A stretch of DNA of 64,000 nt from DASRQK01 sp040392005. GTDB taxonomy: Bacteria > Bacteroidota > Bacteroidia > Sphingobacteriales > Sphingobacteriaceae. Location: NCBI GenBank assembly GCA_040392005.1, contig JBEBWT010000007.1:15531-79530 (forward strand). The letters run 5' to 3'. Positions within the stretch are counted from its first letter, which is position 1. Each line of letters begins with the position of its first letter. Shown one piece after another: positions 37,836-47,018 of this stretch. The notes beneath the pieces are model-generated. The model was not told where the DNA came from, did no database searches, and saw nothing but the letters and a program-made list of their open reading frames with translations. A program made the position numbers and the translations under genes.

Positions 37836-37920
37836 GATTGGCGGACATTTGAGGCGGTAGGATTGGCACACGGTTGCATTGGTGGGATTGGCACACGGTT
37901 GCAACGGTAGGGTTGTAAGT
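37831..37920 (+). repeat. 25-base tandem repeat spanning the paaC stop and spacer
   Basis: Units begin GGTAGGATTGG at 37831, GGTAGGATTGGCACACGG at 37856 and GGTGGGATTGGCACACGG at 37881, with a partial fourth (GGTAGGGTTG) at 37906, so the period is exactly 25 bases. The first unit contains the paaC stop TAG at 37833-37835. The second and third units differ at only a few positions. The repeats fill most of the unusually long 145-base gap before paaD. Confidence 0.85.
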
Positions 37921-37980
37921 TGGAGGAAATAGACAATAGGAAACAATACAGAGAAGCGTGAGCACAGAGGAGAGCAAGGT

Positions 37981-38469
37981 ATGACAAGCGAGGAGGACAT
38001 CTGGAAATACCTGGAAGAAGTGCCTGATCCGGAAATCCCGGTGATCAGCGTGATCGACCTGGGCGTGGTGCGGGCCGTTGAGGTGGGTGAGGACGGTGGA
38101 GTCCGGGTCACGATCACACCCACTTATTCCGGTTGCCCGGCAATGAATGAGATCGCCACCGGTATCCGCTTAAAACTGCTGGAAAATGGTTTCAGGGATA
38201 TTCAGATCGTAGAACAGTTGAGCCCGGCCTGGACGACCGGATGGCTCAGTGAAGCGGGTAAAGAAAAAATGAAAGCCTATGGGATTGCGCCGCCATTGGC
38301 CGTTTCATCGGGAGCGGGACTTTTTGAAGAAGAGCCGGAGATTGAGTGCCCGCAATGTGGTTCGACGGACACAGAGCCGGTCAGTCAGTTTGGTTCCACG
38401 GCCTGCAAGGCATTGTACCAGTGCCGGACCTGCCGGGAACCGTTTGATTATTTTAAATGCCATCAGTAA
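37981..38469 (+). CDS. paaD: Phenylacetyl-CoA epoxidase maturation factor PaaD
   Basis: A MIP18/DUF59-type protein thought to help assemble or mature the epoxidase metal centres. Residues 5-105 carry the family pattern VPDPEIPVISVIDLGVV and TPTYSGCPAMNEI with its conserved cysteine. The C-terminal 45 residues are a zinc ribbon with paired cysteines (CPQCGS and CRTC, plus an earlier Cys). The 162-residue length matches PaaD of proteobacteria. Confidence 0.93.
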   Translation: MTSEEDIWKYLEEVPDPEIPVISVIDLGVVRAVEVGEDGGVRVTITPTYSGCPAMNEIATGIRLKLLENGFRDIQIVEQLSPAWTTGWLSEAGKEKMKAYGIAPPLAVSSGAGLFEEEPEIECPQCGSTDTEPVSQFGSTACKALYQCRTCREPFDYFKCHQ

Positions 38470-38544
38470 TACAGGGGCAACGGTTAAGACATGGTGCCAT
38501 CATAAAAAACGAACAAATTAAAAAGGGCCAGCGGACAGAAGCAT

Positions 38545-39372
38545 ATGAAGCAAAACGATAGCGGAACATTACGGACTGAAACGGTCCTGTGCCGGCAGAC
38601 AGACGGCGTGGCATGGATTACCCTGAACCGTCCGGAAGTTTACAATAGTTTCAACAGGGAAATGATCCTGGGTTTGCAGGTCTGTCTGGATCAGGTTGCC
38701 GGGGACCCATCGGTCCGGGCCGTGGTCCTGACAGGGGCGGGCAAGGCATTTTGTGCAGGACAGGATCTGGGTGAGTTTCTGGATGCTGATCACAAGCTGC
38801 CGGCGGGAAATGACCTGGATTTCAGCCGGGTTGTGGATGAGCATTACACCCCCCTTATCCTGAAGATCAGAACCATGGAAAAACCGGTGCTGGCAGCGGT
38901 CAATGGGGTCGCTGCGGGTGCAGGGGCCAATCTGGCACTGGCCTGCGATCTGGTGGTTGCCTCCGGATCGGCTTCGTTTATACAGGCATTCAGCAACATA
39001 GGTTTGGTGCCGGATAGCGGCGGAACTTATTTTCTGCCCCGGCTGATCGGCCGGCAGCGGGCATCTGCGCTTATGCTACTGGGAGAAAAGGTTCCGGCTC
39101 CCGATGCAAAGCAAATGGGTATGATATATGATTGGTTTCCTGCGGATGAGTTTGAGGAGAAAGTGGGGGAGCTTGCCGGACGATTGGCCAATATGCCGAC
39201 AGTTGGTCTGGCCTATACCAAACAACTGCTCAACCAATCAGCGGACAATACGCTGGAACAGCAATTGAAGGCCGAGGGCCTGTTTCAGCAAAAAGCGGGG
39301 CAGACCCAAGATTTTGCCGAAGGGGTGGCGGCTTTTCTGGAAAAACGGACTCCGGAATTTAAAGGACATTAA
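38545..39372 (+). CDS. paaG: Ring-1,2-epoxyphenylacetyl-CoA isomerase PaaG (enoyl-CoA isomerase family)
   Basis: Crotonase-fold enzyme that converts the epoxide to oxepin-CoA. The 275-residue protein has the oxyanion-hole segments GAGKAFCAGQDLGEF and VNGVAAGAGANLALACD, and NIGLVPDSGGTYFLPRLIG, in which the Asp corresponds to the catalytic acid of PaaG. The C-terminal EGLFQQKAGQTQDFAEGVAAF helix matches the family. A GACATTAA string at the stop (39365-39372) recurs 32 bases downstream. Confidence 0.92.
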   Translation: MKQNDSGTLRTETVLCRQTDGVAWITLNRPEVYNSFNREMILGLQVCLDQVAGDPSVRAVVLTGAGKAFCAGQDLGEFLDADHKLPAGNDLDFSRVVDEHYTPLILKIRTMEKPVLAAVNGVAAGAGANLALACDLVVASGSASFIQAFSNIGLVPDSGGTYFLPRLIGRQRASALMLLGEKVPAPDAKQMGMIYDWFPADEFEEKVGELAGRLANMPTVGLAYTKQLLNQSADNTLEQQLKAEGLFQQKAGQTQDFAEGVAAFLEKRTPEFKGH

Positions 39373-39413
39373 AAAAAACAGAATACGCCAGGAAACGACA
39401 TTAAGCAGCACAA

Positions 39414-40640
39414 ATGAAAAAAATCGGCATATTGGGGAGTGGTGCCATGGGCATAGGTATCGCACAGGTATTTGCATCCGGGGGATGCGAAGTGATTATG
39501 TACGATCATGATGCGGCGGCACTGGAAAGGGCCCGGGAGAACCTGGAGAACACGCTGAATAAGCTGGTTTCGAAGGGAAAGATGAGTGACCTCCAGGCCG
39601 GCCGACTGCTGGGAAACATTCAGTTTGAACAGGGCTTGCAGGCGTTTCATGACCGGGAGCTGGTCGTGGAGGCCATCATTGAAAATCTGGCCGCAAAGCA
39701 GCAGATTTTTGAAGATATAGAGCTGATCGTACCGGCCGCTTGTATTTTGGCCAGTAACACCACTTCCCTCTCCATTACGTCTATTGCCGCTGTTTGCAAG
39801 CGGCCGGAGCGGGTCATTGGCATCCATTTTTTTAACCCGGCCCCGCTTATGGCGTTGGTGGAAGTGATTCCGGCGATCCAGACAAGGACGGGGCTGGCCG
39901 GGGAGCTGCGGAGCTGGTTGTCCGCGATCGGAAAGCAGCCCGTCATTGTCCGGGATACTCCTGGATTTATTGTCAATCGGGTGGCTCGCCCCTTTTACGG
40001 GGAAGCGCTCCGGATACTGGATGAGGGGCTGGCCGATGTGGCCAGTATTGACCGGGCGATGGTTTCCAAAGGAAAATTCCGGATGGGGCCGTTTGAATTG
40101 ATGGATTTCATCGGGAACGATGTCAATTATCAGGTCACCCTGTCCATATTCGAAGCCTTTTACTATGATCCCCGCTATAAGCCATCACTGGCTCAAAAGC
40201 GATTGGTGGAAGCAGGTTATCTGGGCAGGAAATCGGGAAAGGGTTTTTATGAATATCCGGCAACGGATGGACCAGGGCCAGGGAAGCCTGCTGAGGACAA
40301 TTCCACCAGCAGTTCGGTAATTGGTCCGGCAGGCAACCCGGCAACGGATCCGGTAACTGACGAAGCCACCCTCAACCTGATTTTTGAGCGGATTCTACTG
40401 ATGCTGATCAATGAGGCCGCAGACGCCCTGTTTTTAAAGATTGCCAGCAGGGAAGATCTGGAGCTGGCCATGACCAAAGGCGTGAATTACCCGAAGGGAT
40501 TGTTAAAATGGGCAGATGAAATAGGTATCGCATATATCCGGGACGAAATCGACCGGCTGTATGATATTTACCGGGAAGACCGGTACCGCCTCAGTCCGCT
40601 GCTGCGGAGCATGGCCGGGGAGGGCAAAACCTTTTATTGA
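39414..40640 (+). CDS. paaH: 3-hydroxyacyl-CoA dehydrogenase PaaH
   Basis: NAD-dependent oxidation of the 3-hydroxyadipyl-CoA intermediate. The 408-residue protein has the NAD fold with GSGAMG at residues 8-13, the catalytic His in GIHFFNPAPLMALVEV, and two C-terminal helical domains (RDTPGFIVNRVARPFYGEAL). A linker of about 30 residues rich in P, G, S and T (near residues 282-312) separates the two helical domains and looks like an insertion relative to the family. The gap to paaI is 23 bases. Confidence 0.94.
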   Translation: MKKIGILGSGAMGIGIAQVFASGGCEVIMYDHDAAALERARENLENTLNKLVSKGKMSDLQAGRLLGNIQFEQGLQAFHDRELVVEAIIENLAAKQQIFEDIELIVPAACILASNTTSLSITSIAAVCKRPERVIGIHFFNPAPLMALVEVIPAIQTRTGLAGELRSWLSAIGKQPVIVRDTPGFIVNRVARPFYGEALRILDEGLADVASIDRAMVSKGKFRMGPFELMDFIGNDVNYQVTLSIFEAFYYDPRYKPSLAQKRLVEAGYLGRKSGKGFYEYPATDGPGPGKPAEDNSTSSSVIGPAGNPATDPVTDEATLNLIFERILLMLINEAADALFLKIASREDLELAMTKGVNYPKGLLKWADEIGIAYIRDEIDRLYDIYREDRYRLSPLLRSMAGEGKTFY

Positions 40641-40663
40641 AGTCATTGAAATAAAAAGAAATT

Positions 40664-41077
40664 ATGGAAAGGCAAAAAGTAGTCAAAACAATGTTAGAAA
40701 GAGACCAGTTCAGCAAATGGCTGGGTCTGGAGCTGCTTGAATTCCGTGCAGGCTATGTGCGTTTGCAGGCAGTGATCCGGCCCGAAATGATGAATGGTAT
40801 CGGGTCCCTGCATGGCGGGGTCACCTTTGCGATGGCCGATAGTGCTTTTGCGTTCACTTGCAATATGGAAAACAATATTTCTGTGGCACTGGAGGCCAAT
40901 ATTTCATTTACAAAGGCCGGTTATGTGGGAGATGTGTTTACGATCGAAGCGACAGAGGTCAATACTACCCGGAAAATCGGAGTGTATGAGGTGAAAATCA
41001 CCAATCAGCAGGACGAATTGATCGCGCTTTTCAAAGGCACCTGCTACCGGATCGGCAAACCATTGATCACAGAGTAA
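40664..41077 (+). CDS. paaI: Phenylacetyl/hydroxyphenylacetyl-CoA thioesterase PaaI
   Basis: HotDog-fold thioesterase that releases CoA from dead-end or accumulated intermediates. The 137-residue product shows the family pattern GIGSLHGGVTFAMADSAFAF, with the catalytic Asp in MADSA, and YVGDVFTIEATE. The length is as expected. The stop codon lies in a duplicated segment. Confidence 0.92.
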   Translation: MERQKVVKTMLERDQFSKWLGLELLEFRAGYVRLQAVIRPEMMNGIGSLHGGVTFAMADSAFAFTCNMENNISVALEANISFTKAGYVGDVFTIEATEVNTTRKIGVYEVKITNQQDELIALFKGTCYRIGKPLITE

Positions 41078-41133
41078 CAACTAATCTCAGAAAACTATTG
41101 ATCACCGAATAATCACTTAATCTAAGAACAACC
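41062..41133 (+). repeat. 35-base direct repeat across the paaI stop codon
   Basis: The segment from 41062 (ATTGATCACAGAGTAACAA, including the paaI stop TAA) is repeated from 41097 (ATTGATCACCGAATAATCA), about three quarters identical over 35 bases, with an added base. The second copy ends exactly at the GTG start codon of the thiolase at 41134. Confidence 0.75.
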
Positions 41134-42339
41134 GTGAATCAAGTATATTTAATAGACGGCATCCGCACGCCGATCGGGAAACTCAAAGGAAGTCTGGCCG
41201 GGATCAGGACAGATGATCTGGCCGCAATGGTCATTGCCGAACTGATCCGGCGCAACCCCGCAGTGGACTTTTCGGAGGTTGGTGATGTGGTGTTCGGTTG
41301 TGCCAATCAGGCGGGAGAGGATAACCGCAATGTGGCCCGCATGGCCGGGCTGCTGGCGGGACTCCCCTTTTCCGTGCCCGGAGAAACCATCAACCGGCTC
41401 TGTGCTTCCGGGCTTTCTGCGGCCATCAATGCCGCCCGGAGCATTCAGGTGGGAGATGCGGCACTGATGATCAGCGGAGGAGTGGAGAGCATGACCCGCG
41501 CTCCACTTGTGATGGGAAAGTCAGACAGCCCCTACGGAGGGAATGTAACGGTTTATGATTCGACATTTGGCTGGCGTTTCGTCAATCCAAAGATGGAAGC
41601 CCTGTACGGGGTGGATGCTATGGGAGAAACCGCCGAAAATCTGGCAGAACGCGACAGCATCAGCCGGGAAGATCAGGACCGGTTTGCTTATTGGTCCCAG
41701 CAAAAAACGGCTGCCGCCCAACAAAACGGTCGTTTGGACAGGGAGATGATGGCGGTGGAAATCCCACAAAAAAAGGGGGAGGCCACGCGCTTTGATACGG
41801 ATGAATTTGCAAAGAACAACACAACTCTGGAAGGACTGTCGGCGCTGCGGCCGGCCTTCCGAAAGGATGGCACGGTGACGGCCGGAAATGCTTCCGGCCT
41901 GAATGACGGAGCTGCCGCCAATCTGCTGGCCTCCGAAGAGGCCGTCCGGAGATTTGATCTGCGGCCGATGGCCAGAATGGTCAGCACCGGAGTAGTAGGT
42001 GTGGAACCCCGTTTTATGGGGATCGGCCCGGTGCAGGCATCGGCCCGGGCCCTGAAAAAAGCAGGGCTGACCCTGGATCAGATGGATGTGATCGAATTGA
42101 ACGAAGCATTTGCGGCCCAATCGCTGGCCTGTACCCGTGCGATGGGCCTGGCCGATGATGACCCCAGGGTCAATCCCAATGGAGGCGCCATTGCTTTGGG
42201 CCATCCTCTGGGAATGAGTGGTGCCCGGATTTTGAATACCGCAGCCTATGAACTCCGGGAGACCGGCAAACGCTATGCCCTGGTGACCATGTGCGTGGGG
42301 TTGGGGCAGGGATTTGCGGTTGTAATTGAGCGGGTATAG
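41134..42339 (+). CDS. paaJ: 3-oxoadipyl-CoA thiolase PaaJ (PcaF type)
   Basis: Cleaves 3-oxoadipyl-CoA to succinyl-CoA and acetyl-CoA, the final step; members of the family also act on 3-oxo-5,6-dehydrosuberyl-CoA. The 401-residue thiolase shows the nucleophile Cys in NRLCASGLSAAIN, the catalytic His in GGAIALGHPLGMSGAR and the second Cys in TMCVGLGQG. Translation starts at GTG, preceded directly by the repeat. Confidence 0.94.
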   Translation: MNQVYLIDGIRTPIGKLKGSLAGIRTDDLAAMVIAELIRRNPAVDFSEVGDVVFGCANQAGEDNRNVARMAGLLAGLPFSVPGETINRLCASGLSAAINAARSIQVGDAALMISGGVESMTRAPLVMGKSDSPYGGNVTVYDSTFGWRFVNPKMEALYGVDAMGETAENLAERDSISREDQDRFAYWSQQKTAAAQQNGRLDREMMAVEIPQKKGEATRFDTDEFAKNNTTLEGLSALRPAFRKDGTVTAGNASGLNDGAAANLLASEEAVRRFDLRPMARMVSTGVVGVEPRFMGIGPVQASARALKKAGLTLDQMDVIELNEAFAAQSLACTRAMGLADDDPRVNPNGGAIALGHPLGMSGARILNTAAYELRETGKRYALVTMCVGLGQGFAVVIERV

Positions 42340-42362
42340 CAGATTGAAAAACGACAGAAACC

Positions 42363-42986
42363 ATGTTTTACGAATTCAAAGGATATAAACCAGTCGTCCA
42401 TCCGACCGCATTTGTCCATCCGCAGGCGGTGGTGACCGGCAATGTCATTATTGGCAAACAGGTTTATATAGGACCCGGCTGTGCCCTGAGGGGAGACTGG
42501 GGCCAGATTATCATAGAGGACTATTGCAATGTGCAGGAAAACTGTACGGTCCACATGTTCCCGGGGACGACCGTCCGGCTGAGAGAAAAAGCGCATATTG
42601 GCCATGGTGCCATTATTCATGGTGCCGAGATTGGCCGGAATGTGCTGGTAGGCATGAATGCCGTGGTGATGGACCGGGTGGTGATCGGCGATGAAAGCAT
42701 TGTCGGTGCTCTGGCCTTTGTTGCTGCCGACACGATCATCGCGCCCAGAAGTGTGGTGGTGGGCAATCCGGCCAAAACGGTGAAATCCGTGACGGATGAA
42801 ATGCTGGAATGGAAAGACCGGGGCACCCAGCAATACATGCAATTGCCGGCAGACTGCCAGGCAACCCTGAATCCCTGTGAACCCCTGACCGAGGCCCCGG
42901 AATATTATAATGAGCCGATGGAAAGCAATTATAAAACCTGGAAAGAAACCAAAAGCAGGAGCGGAAATAACACGGGCGGAGAATAA
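42363..42986 (+). CDS. paaY: Hexapeptide-repeat protein PaaY
   Basis: Left-handed beta-helix protein of the gamma-carbonic anhydrase clan that accompanies paa operons; E. coli PaaY acts as a thioesterase guarding the pathway. The 207-residue protein carries GPGCALRGDWGQIIIEDYCNVQENCTVH and then GHGAIIHGAEIGRNVLVGMNAVV, with potential metal histidines (VH, GHG, IIHG). A charged C-terminal tail of about 50 residues follows the helix. It lies 23 bases after paaJ and 11 before paaZ. Confidence 0.92.
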   Translation: MFYEFKGYKPVVHPTAFVHPQAVVTGNVIIGKQVYIGPGCALRGDWGQIIIEDYCNVQENCTVHMFPGTTVRLREKAHIGHGAIIHGAEIGRNVLVGMNAVVMDRVVIGDESIVGALAFVAADTIIAPRSVVVGNPAKTVKSVTDEMLEWKDRGTQQYMQLPADCQATLNPCEPLTEAPEYYNEPMESNYKTWKETKSRSGNNTGGE

Positions 42987-42997
42987 AAAATAATAGA

Positions 42998-45046
42998 ATG
43001 ACAAAGTACGTAGAGAATTATGCGTTGGGCCAATGGGTCCGGGGAAAAACCGGGGGCCAGATGCTTTATCATGCCATCAGCGGAGCAGAGATTGCCCTTG
43101 CTTCCTCGGAAGAGCTGGATTTCGGCGAAATGATGGATTATGCCCGCACGGTGGGTGGCTCCTCCTTGCGGAAAATGACCTTTCAGGAACGGGGACTGAT
43201 GCTCAAACGGCTTGCGCTGTATCTGATGGAACGGAAAGAAGAATTTTACACCGTTTCCTGGGCAACCGGAGCCACCAGGGCTGATAGTTGGGTAGATATA
43301 GAAGGCGGAATCGGCAACCTGTTTGCCAATGCATCTTTGCGGAGGCAATTTGGTGACGAATCTTTTTATATAGAGGGCGATACCCATAAATTGTCCAAAA
43401 ACGGTACGTTCATCGGCACCCATATCATGACTCCCAGACGGGGAGTGGCCATCCATATCAATGCGTTTAATTTTCCCGTTTGGGGAATGCTTGAAAAGAT
43501 TGCGGTCAATCTGCTGGCCGGGGTGCCCGCCATTGTCAAACCGGCCACCCTCACTTCCTATTTGACCGAGGCTGTGGTACGGGCCATTGTGCAATCCGGC
43601 ATTTTGCCCGCAGGAGCCCTGCAATTGATCGCCGGTTCGGCCCGTGGTATCCTGGATCATGTGCAGACAGAAGACGTGGTGACTTTCACCGGATCGGCCA
43701 GCACCGGCCAGCAACTCAAAGCCCATCCCCGGCTGATATCCGAGGGTGTTCCCTTCAATCTGGAGGCAGACTCCCTGAATGCATGCGTGCTTGGAGAGGA
43801 TGTCAGGCCGGGATCAGCAGAGTTTGACCTGTTCATCAGGGAAGTGGTGCGTGAAATGACCACCAAAGCCGGACAGAAATGTACCGCGGTCCGCCGGGCA
43901 CTGGTGCCGGCCCATCTGCTGGAGGACGTGCAGATTGCCCTGGGCCAGCGACTGGCCGGTACCACGGTCGGGGATCCTCAAAAAGAAGGGGTGCGCATGG
44001 GCGCCCTGGCCGGCCGGGCCCAATTGGAAGAAGTCCGGGAAAAGGCGGCCCAGCTTGCCGCCTCGCAGGAAATCGTTTTCGGTGATCTGGAGAAAGTCGA
44101 ACTGACCGGAGCAGATCCGGGCAAGGGCGCGTTTATTTCACCCATTTTGTTTCTCAACACCGACCCCTTCGGGAAAACCGATGTCCACCAGATAGAAGCA
44201 TTCGGCCCGATTGCGACCCTGATGCCTTACCGCAATCTGGAGGAAGCCATCAGCCTGGCCCGGATGGGCAGGGGTTCACTGGTCTGCTCTATTGTCACCG
44301 GGGACAATGATATTGCCCGGGAATTTGTGATCAATGCGGCTTCCCTGCACGGGCGGATCGTGGTGCTGGATACCGAGTGTGCGAAAGAATCCACCGGACA
44401 CGGCTCTCCATTGCCGTTGCTGGTACATGGCGGGCCTGGAAGGGCCGGGGGAGGCGAGGAAATGGGCGGAAAAAGAGGAGTCCTGCATTATATGCAGCGC
44501 ACGGCTATTCAGGGTTCTCCCAACCGGCTGACGGCCATCAGCTCCCAGTATCAGTATGGTGCGGACTACCGGGAAGACGTGCGCCACCCTTTTTCCAAGT
44601 ATTTTGAGGAAATCCGGATAGGCGATACCCTGATTACGGCCAAGCATACGCTGACCCAGTCCGATATCAACAATTTTGCAAATCTGTCCGGGGACCATTT
44701 TTATGCCCATGTGGATGCAACTTCTCTGGAGGGCACTTTGTTTGAACGCAACGTCGCACACGGATATTATTTGCTATCCAAAGCAGCGGGATTATTCGTT
44801 CAGGCCAAAAAAGGGCCGGTATTGCTCAACTATGGCCTCGACGAATGCCGGTTTATCAAGCCCGTTTATCCCGGTTCGACCATTGGGGTACGCTTTACCT
44901 GCAAGGAAAAAATTTCCCAGGAAAAAAGGGATGCGGAGGATATCCCCAAAGGAATCGTGCGCTGGCTGGTCGATATATACGATGAAACGGGAGAAAGTGT
45001 GGCCATTGCCACCATTCTGACGATGGTCCGAATGAAAGACAGCTAA
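42998..45046 (+). CDS. paaZ: Bifunctional oxepin-CoA hydrolase / semialdehyde dehydrogenase PaaZ
   Basis: Opens the oxepin ring and oxidises the resulting aldehyde. The 682-residue fusion has an aldehyde dehydrogenase domain at about 1-515 (FTGSASTGQQL; conserved Glu in NLEADSLNACVL; nucleophile Cys in GQKCTAVRRAL) and a C-terminal MaoC-type hydratase at about 530-682 (SDINNFANLSGDHFYAHVD). The length agrees with E. coli PaaZ (681), so the fusion is complete. Confidence 0.96.
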   Translation: MTKYVENYALGQWVRGKTGGQMLYHAISGAEIALASSEELDFGEMMDYARTVGGSSLRKMTFQERGLMLKRLALYLMERKEEFYTVSWATGATRADSWVDIEGGIGNLFANASLRRQFGDESFYIEGDTHKLSKNGTFIGTHIMTPRRGVAIHINAFNFPVWGMLEKIAVNLLAGVPAIVKPATLTSYLTEAVVRAIVQSGILPAGALQLIAGSARGILDHVQTEDVVTFTGSASTGQQLKAHPRLISEGVPFNLEADSLNACVLGEDVRPGSAEFDLFIREVVREMTTKAGQKCTAVRRALVPAHLLEDVQIALGQRLAGTTVGDPQKEGVRMGALAGRAQLEEVREKAAQLAASQEIVFGDLEKVELTGADPGKGAFISPILFLNTDPFGKTDVHQIEAFGPIATLMPYRNLEEAISLARMGRGSLVCSIVTGDNDIAREFVINAASLHGRIVVLDTECAKESTGHGSPLPLLVHGGPGRAGGGEEMGGKRGVLHYMQRTAIQGSPNRLTAISSQYQYGADYREDVRHPFSKYFEEIRIGDTLITAKHTLTQSDINNFANLSGDHFYAHVDATSLEGTLFERNVAHGYYLLSKAAGLFVQAKKGPVLLNYGLDECRFIKPVYPGSTIGVRFTCKEKISQEKRDAEDIPKGIVRWLVDIYDETGESVAIATILTMVRMKDS

Positions 45047-45111
45047 ATGGTAACCCCGGGAGAAAACAACGAAAAGAAAACAACCGAATTTTATAGATCA
45101 ACAGGAAAAAG

Positions 45112-45867
45112 ATGCAGGCAACTATTCATTCAAAAATAAAAAATGGAGTGGGGACCATTGAATTTTTTCACCCACAGAGCAACTCCCTGCCAGGAGAACA
45201 ACTGCGGGAACTGGCGGCAGCCCTTGAGACATACGGCGCCGATCCGGAGGTCCGGGTCATCGTCCTCAGGAGTGCCGGTGACCGGGCTTTCTGTGCGGGC
45301 GCATCCTTTGACGAACTCATCTCGATCGGGGATAAAGAAACCGGACGCATATTTTTCTCCGGTTTTGCGGCCGTAATCAATGCCATCCGCAGATCCCCCA
45401 AATTTGTACTGGTCAGGGTGCAGGGCAAGGCCGTCGGTGGCGGCGTGGGCATTGCGGCTGCGGGAGATTATACCTTTGCGACCAACCATGCTGCCATCAA
45501 GCTCAGTGAGCTGGCCGTCGGGATCGGGCCTTTTGTCGTAGGCCCGGCGGTCGTCCGGAAAATCGGGGTTTCGGCATTCAGTCAGTTGAGTATCCAGGCT
45601 ACTGAGTTTCAAAGCGCCCATTGGGCCCGGGAAAAAGGACTGTATGCAGAAGTACATGATTCCATTGTAGAGATGGACAGCGCACTGGAAAGACTGACCG
45701 AAAAACTGGTCGCCTCCAGCCCCGCAGCAATGGAACAAATCAAAAAAGTCGCCTGGGAAGGTACGGAACACTGGGATGAACTGTTGGCCGCGAGGGCGGA
45801 AATCAGTGGAGAGCTTGTGCTGTCCGATTTTACCCGGCAGGCAATCCGTCAGTTTAAGGCGAAATAA
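45112..45867 (+). CDS. paaF: Enoyl-CoA hydratase/isomerase family protein (PaaF-like)
   Basis: A 251-residue crotonase-fold protein, probably hydrating 2,3-dehydroadipyl-CoA. Seen: the first oxyanion segment DRAFCAGASFDEL and the second, QGKAVGGGVGIAAAGDYTFA. The position of the second catalytic Glu reads KLSELAVGIGPFVVGPAVVRK, as in a subgroup of hydratases, so hydratase versus isomerase activity is not certain. It is the last gene of the plus-strand cluster and convergent with the Fic gene (22-base gap). Confidence 0.82.
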   Translation: MQATIHSKIKNGVGTIEFFHPQSNSLPGEQLRELAAALETYGADPEVRVIVLRSAGDRAFCAGASFDELISIGDKETGRIFFSGFAAVINAIRRSPKFVLVRVQGKAVGGGVGIAAAGDYTFATNHAAIKLSELAVGIGPFVVGPAVVRKIGVSAFSQLSIQATEFQSAHWAREKGLYAEVHDSIVEMDSALERLTEKLVASSPAAMEQIKKVAWEGTEHWDELLAARAEISGELVLSDFTRQAIRQFKAK

Positions 45868-45889
45868 GAAAGCAAGCACCAACAGAGAC

Positions 45890-47014
45890 CTATTTAAACA
45901 AATTCAGGTATTGTTTAAATAGATAAACTTTTCCTCTTTTTGATCCGGTTACCTCTTTAATTATCCCCATATTTTCAAGATCATGAATAATATGATAGGC
46001 GGTTCTTTGAGAGACGTTTGTTGTGTCCATGATCCCCGGAACATCGATGATGGGTTTGATGAAGAGGTGATTCAGGACCTTCAGAAGATTGGTTGCCCTT
46101 GCCCCGAAACGCTGTATTTCTGTTTCATATTGTGCCTTTAGCTTTAGAATTTCGTCAAAGGTTTTTACTCCGTCCTGAGCCGTTTCGATCACGCCGACCA
46201 AAAAAAACTTTAGCCACTGTTTCAGGTTATGGTGTGTTCTTGCGCGCATTAAATTATCATAATACAAAGACTTATTTCTTTCAAAAAAATCAGACAAATA
46301 CAGAATAGGTTTTTTAAGAATGCCTTTGTCCACCAGATATAAGGTAATTAGTAAGCGGCCTACCCTTCCGTTTCCGTCCAGAAACGGGTGGATGGTTTCA
46401 AATTGGTAGTGGATGATTCCGATCTTTATCAGATCGGGCAAGTAATAGGTGTCATTGTGTGTGAATTTTTCCAGATCGCCCATGAGCGCTCCTATGCTGG
46501 TATGAATAGGAGGCACAAATACAGCGTCACTGATAGATGCCCCGCCTATCCAGTTTTGACTGGTTCTGAACGTTCCGGGGCTCTTGTGTTCACCCCTTAC
46601 TCCCTGTAACAGGACGCGATGGGTTTCTTTTATTAAACGACTGGAGAATGGAATATTTTTAAGCATGGCAATGGCCTGGTTCATGGCAGAAATATAATTT
46701 TGTACCTCCTCCCAGTCATCTCTTTTTTCGCTGCTGATCTCTTCTTTGCTCAAAATGGCCTCTTCTATCTTGGTTTGTGTGCCTTCGATACGGCTGCTTT
46801 GGGTTGCCTCCTTTAAAACGTGCATACTAATAAACAACTCAATATCGGGAATGTGCTCGCTGTACATATCTAACCGCCCCAATTGCCTGTCAGCTCTGGA
46901 AAGCAGCGAGAGCAACTCCATATCCTCTAACAGCCATTCTCTGTTGATTTCTTCGGGTTGAAAACTTTTGTAGTAACCCTGGCTTATCGATATTCCGGCT
47001 TTGAAGTTTTTCAT
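45890..47014 (-). CDS. Fic-domain adenylyltransferase with N-terminal inhibitory helix
   Basis: The 374-residue class II-type Fic protein transfers AMP from ATP to a protein target. The catalytic motif HPFLDGNGRVGR is intact at 209-220. An N-terminal inhibitory motif SSRIEG at 73-78 (Ser73, Glu77, Gly78) should restrain activity. The C-terminal 60-70 residues (LFIKPIIDVPGIMDTTNVSQRTAYHIIHDLENMGI) look like a winged helix-turn-helix, so it may also bind DNA. The start at 47014 is preferred over an upstream one that precedes the family-conserved part. It sits next to an operator-like TTGCAA array. Confidence 0.9.
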   Translation of the reverse strand: MKNFKAGISISQGYYKSFQPEEINREWLLEDMELLSLLSRADRQLGRLDMYSEHIPDIELFISMHVLKEATQSSRIEGTQTKIEEAILSKEEISSEKRDDWEEVQNYISAMNQAIAMLKNIPFSSRLIKETHRVLLQGVRGEHKSPGTFRTSQNWIGGASISDAVFVPPIHTSIGALMGDLEKFTHNDTYYLPDLIKIGIIHYQFETIHPFLDGNGRVGRLLITLYLVDKGILKKPILYLSDFFERNKSLYYDNLMRARTHHNLKQWLKFFLVGVIETAQDGVKTFDEILKLKAQYETEIQRFGARATNLLKVLNHLFIKPIIDVPGIMDTTNVSQRTAYHIIHDLENMGIIKEVTGSKRGKVYLFKQYLNLFK

Positions 47015-47018
47015 CTGG

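Noticed and set aside
37831..37920. Possible CRISPR array
   Set aside because: The units are directly adjacent without spacers, imperfect and only three to four in number, and there are no cas genes in the window.
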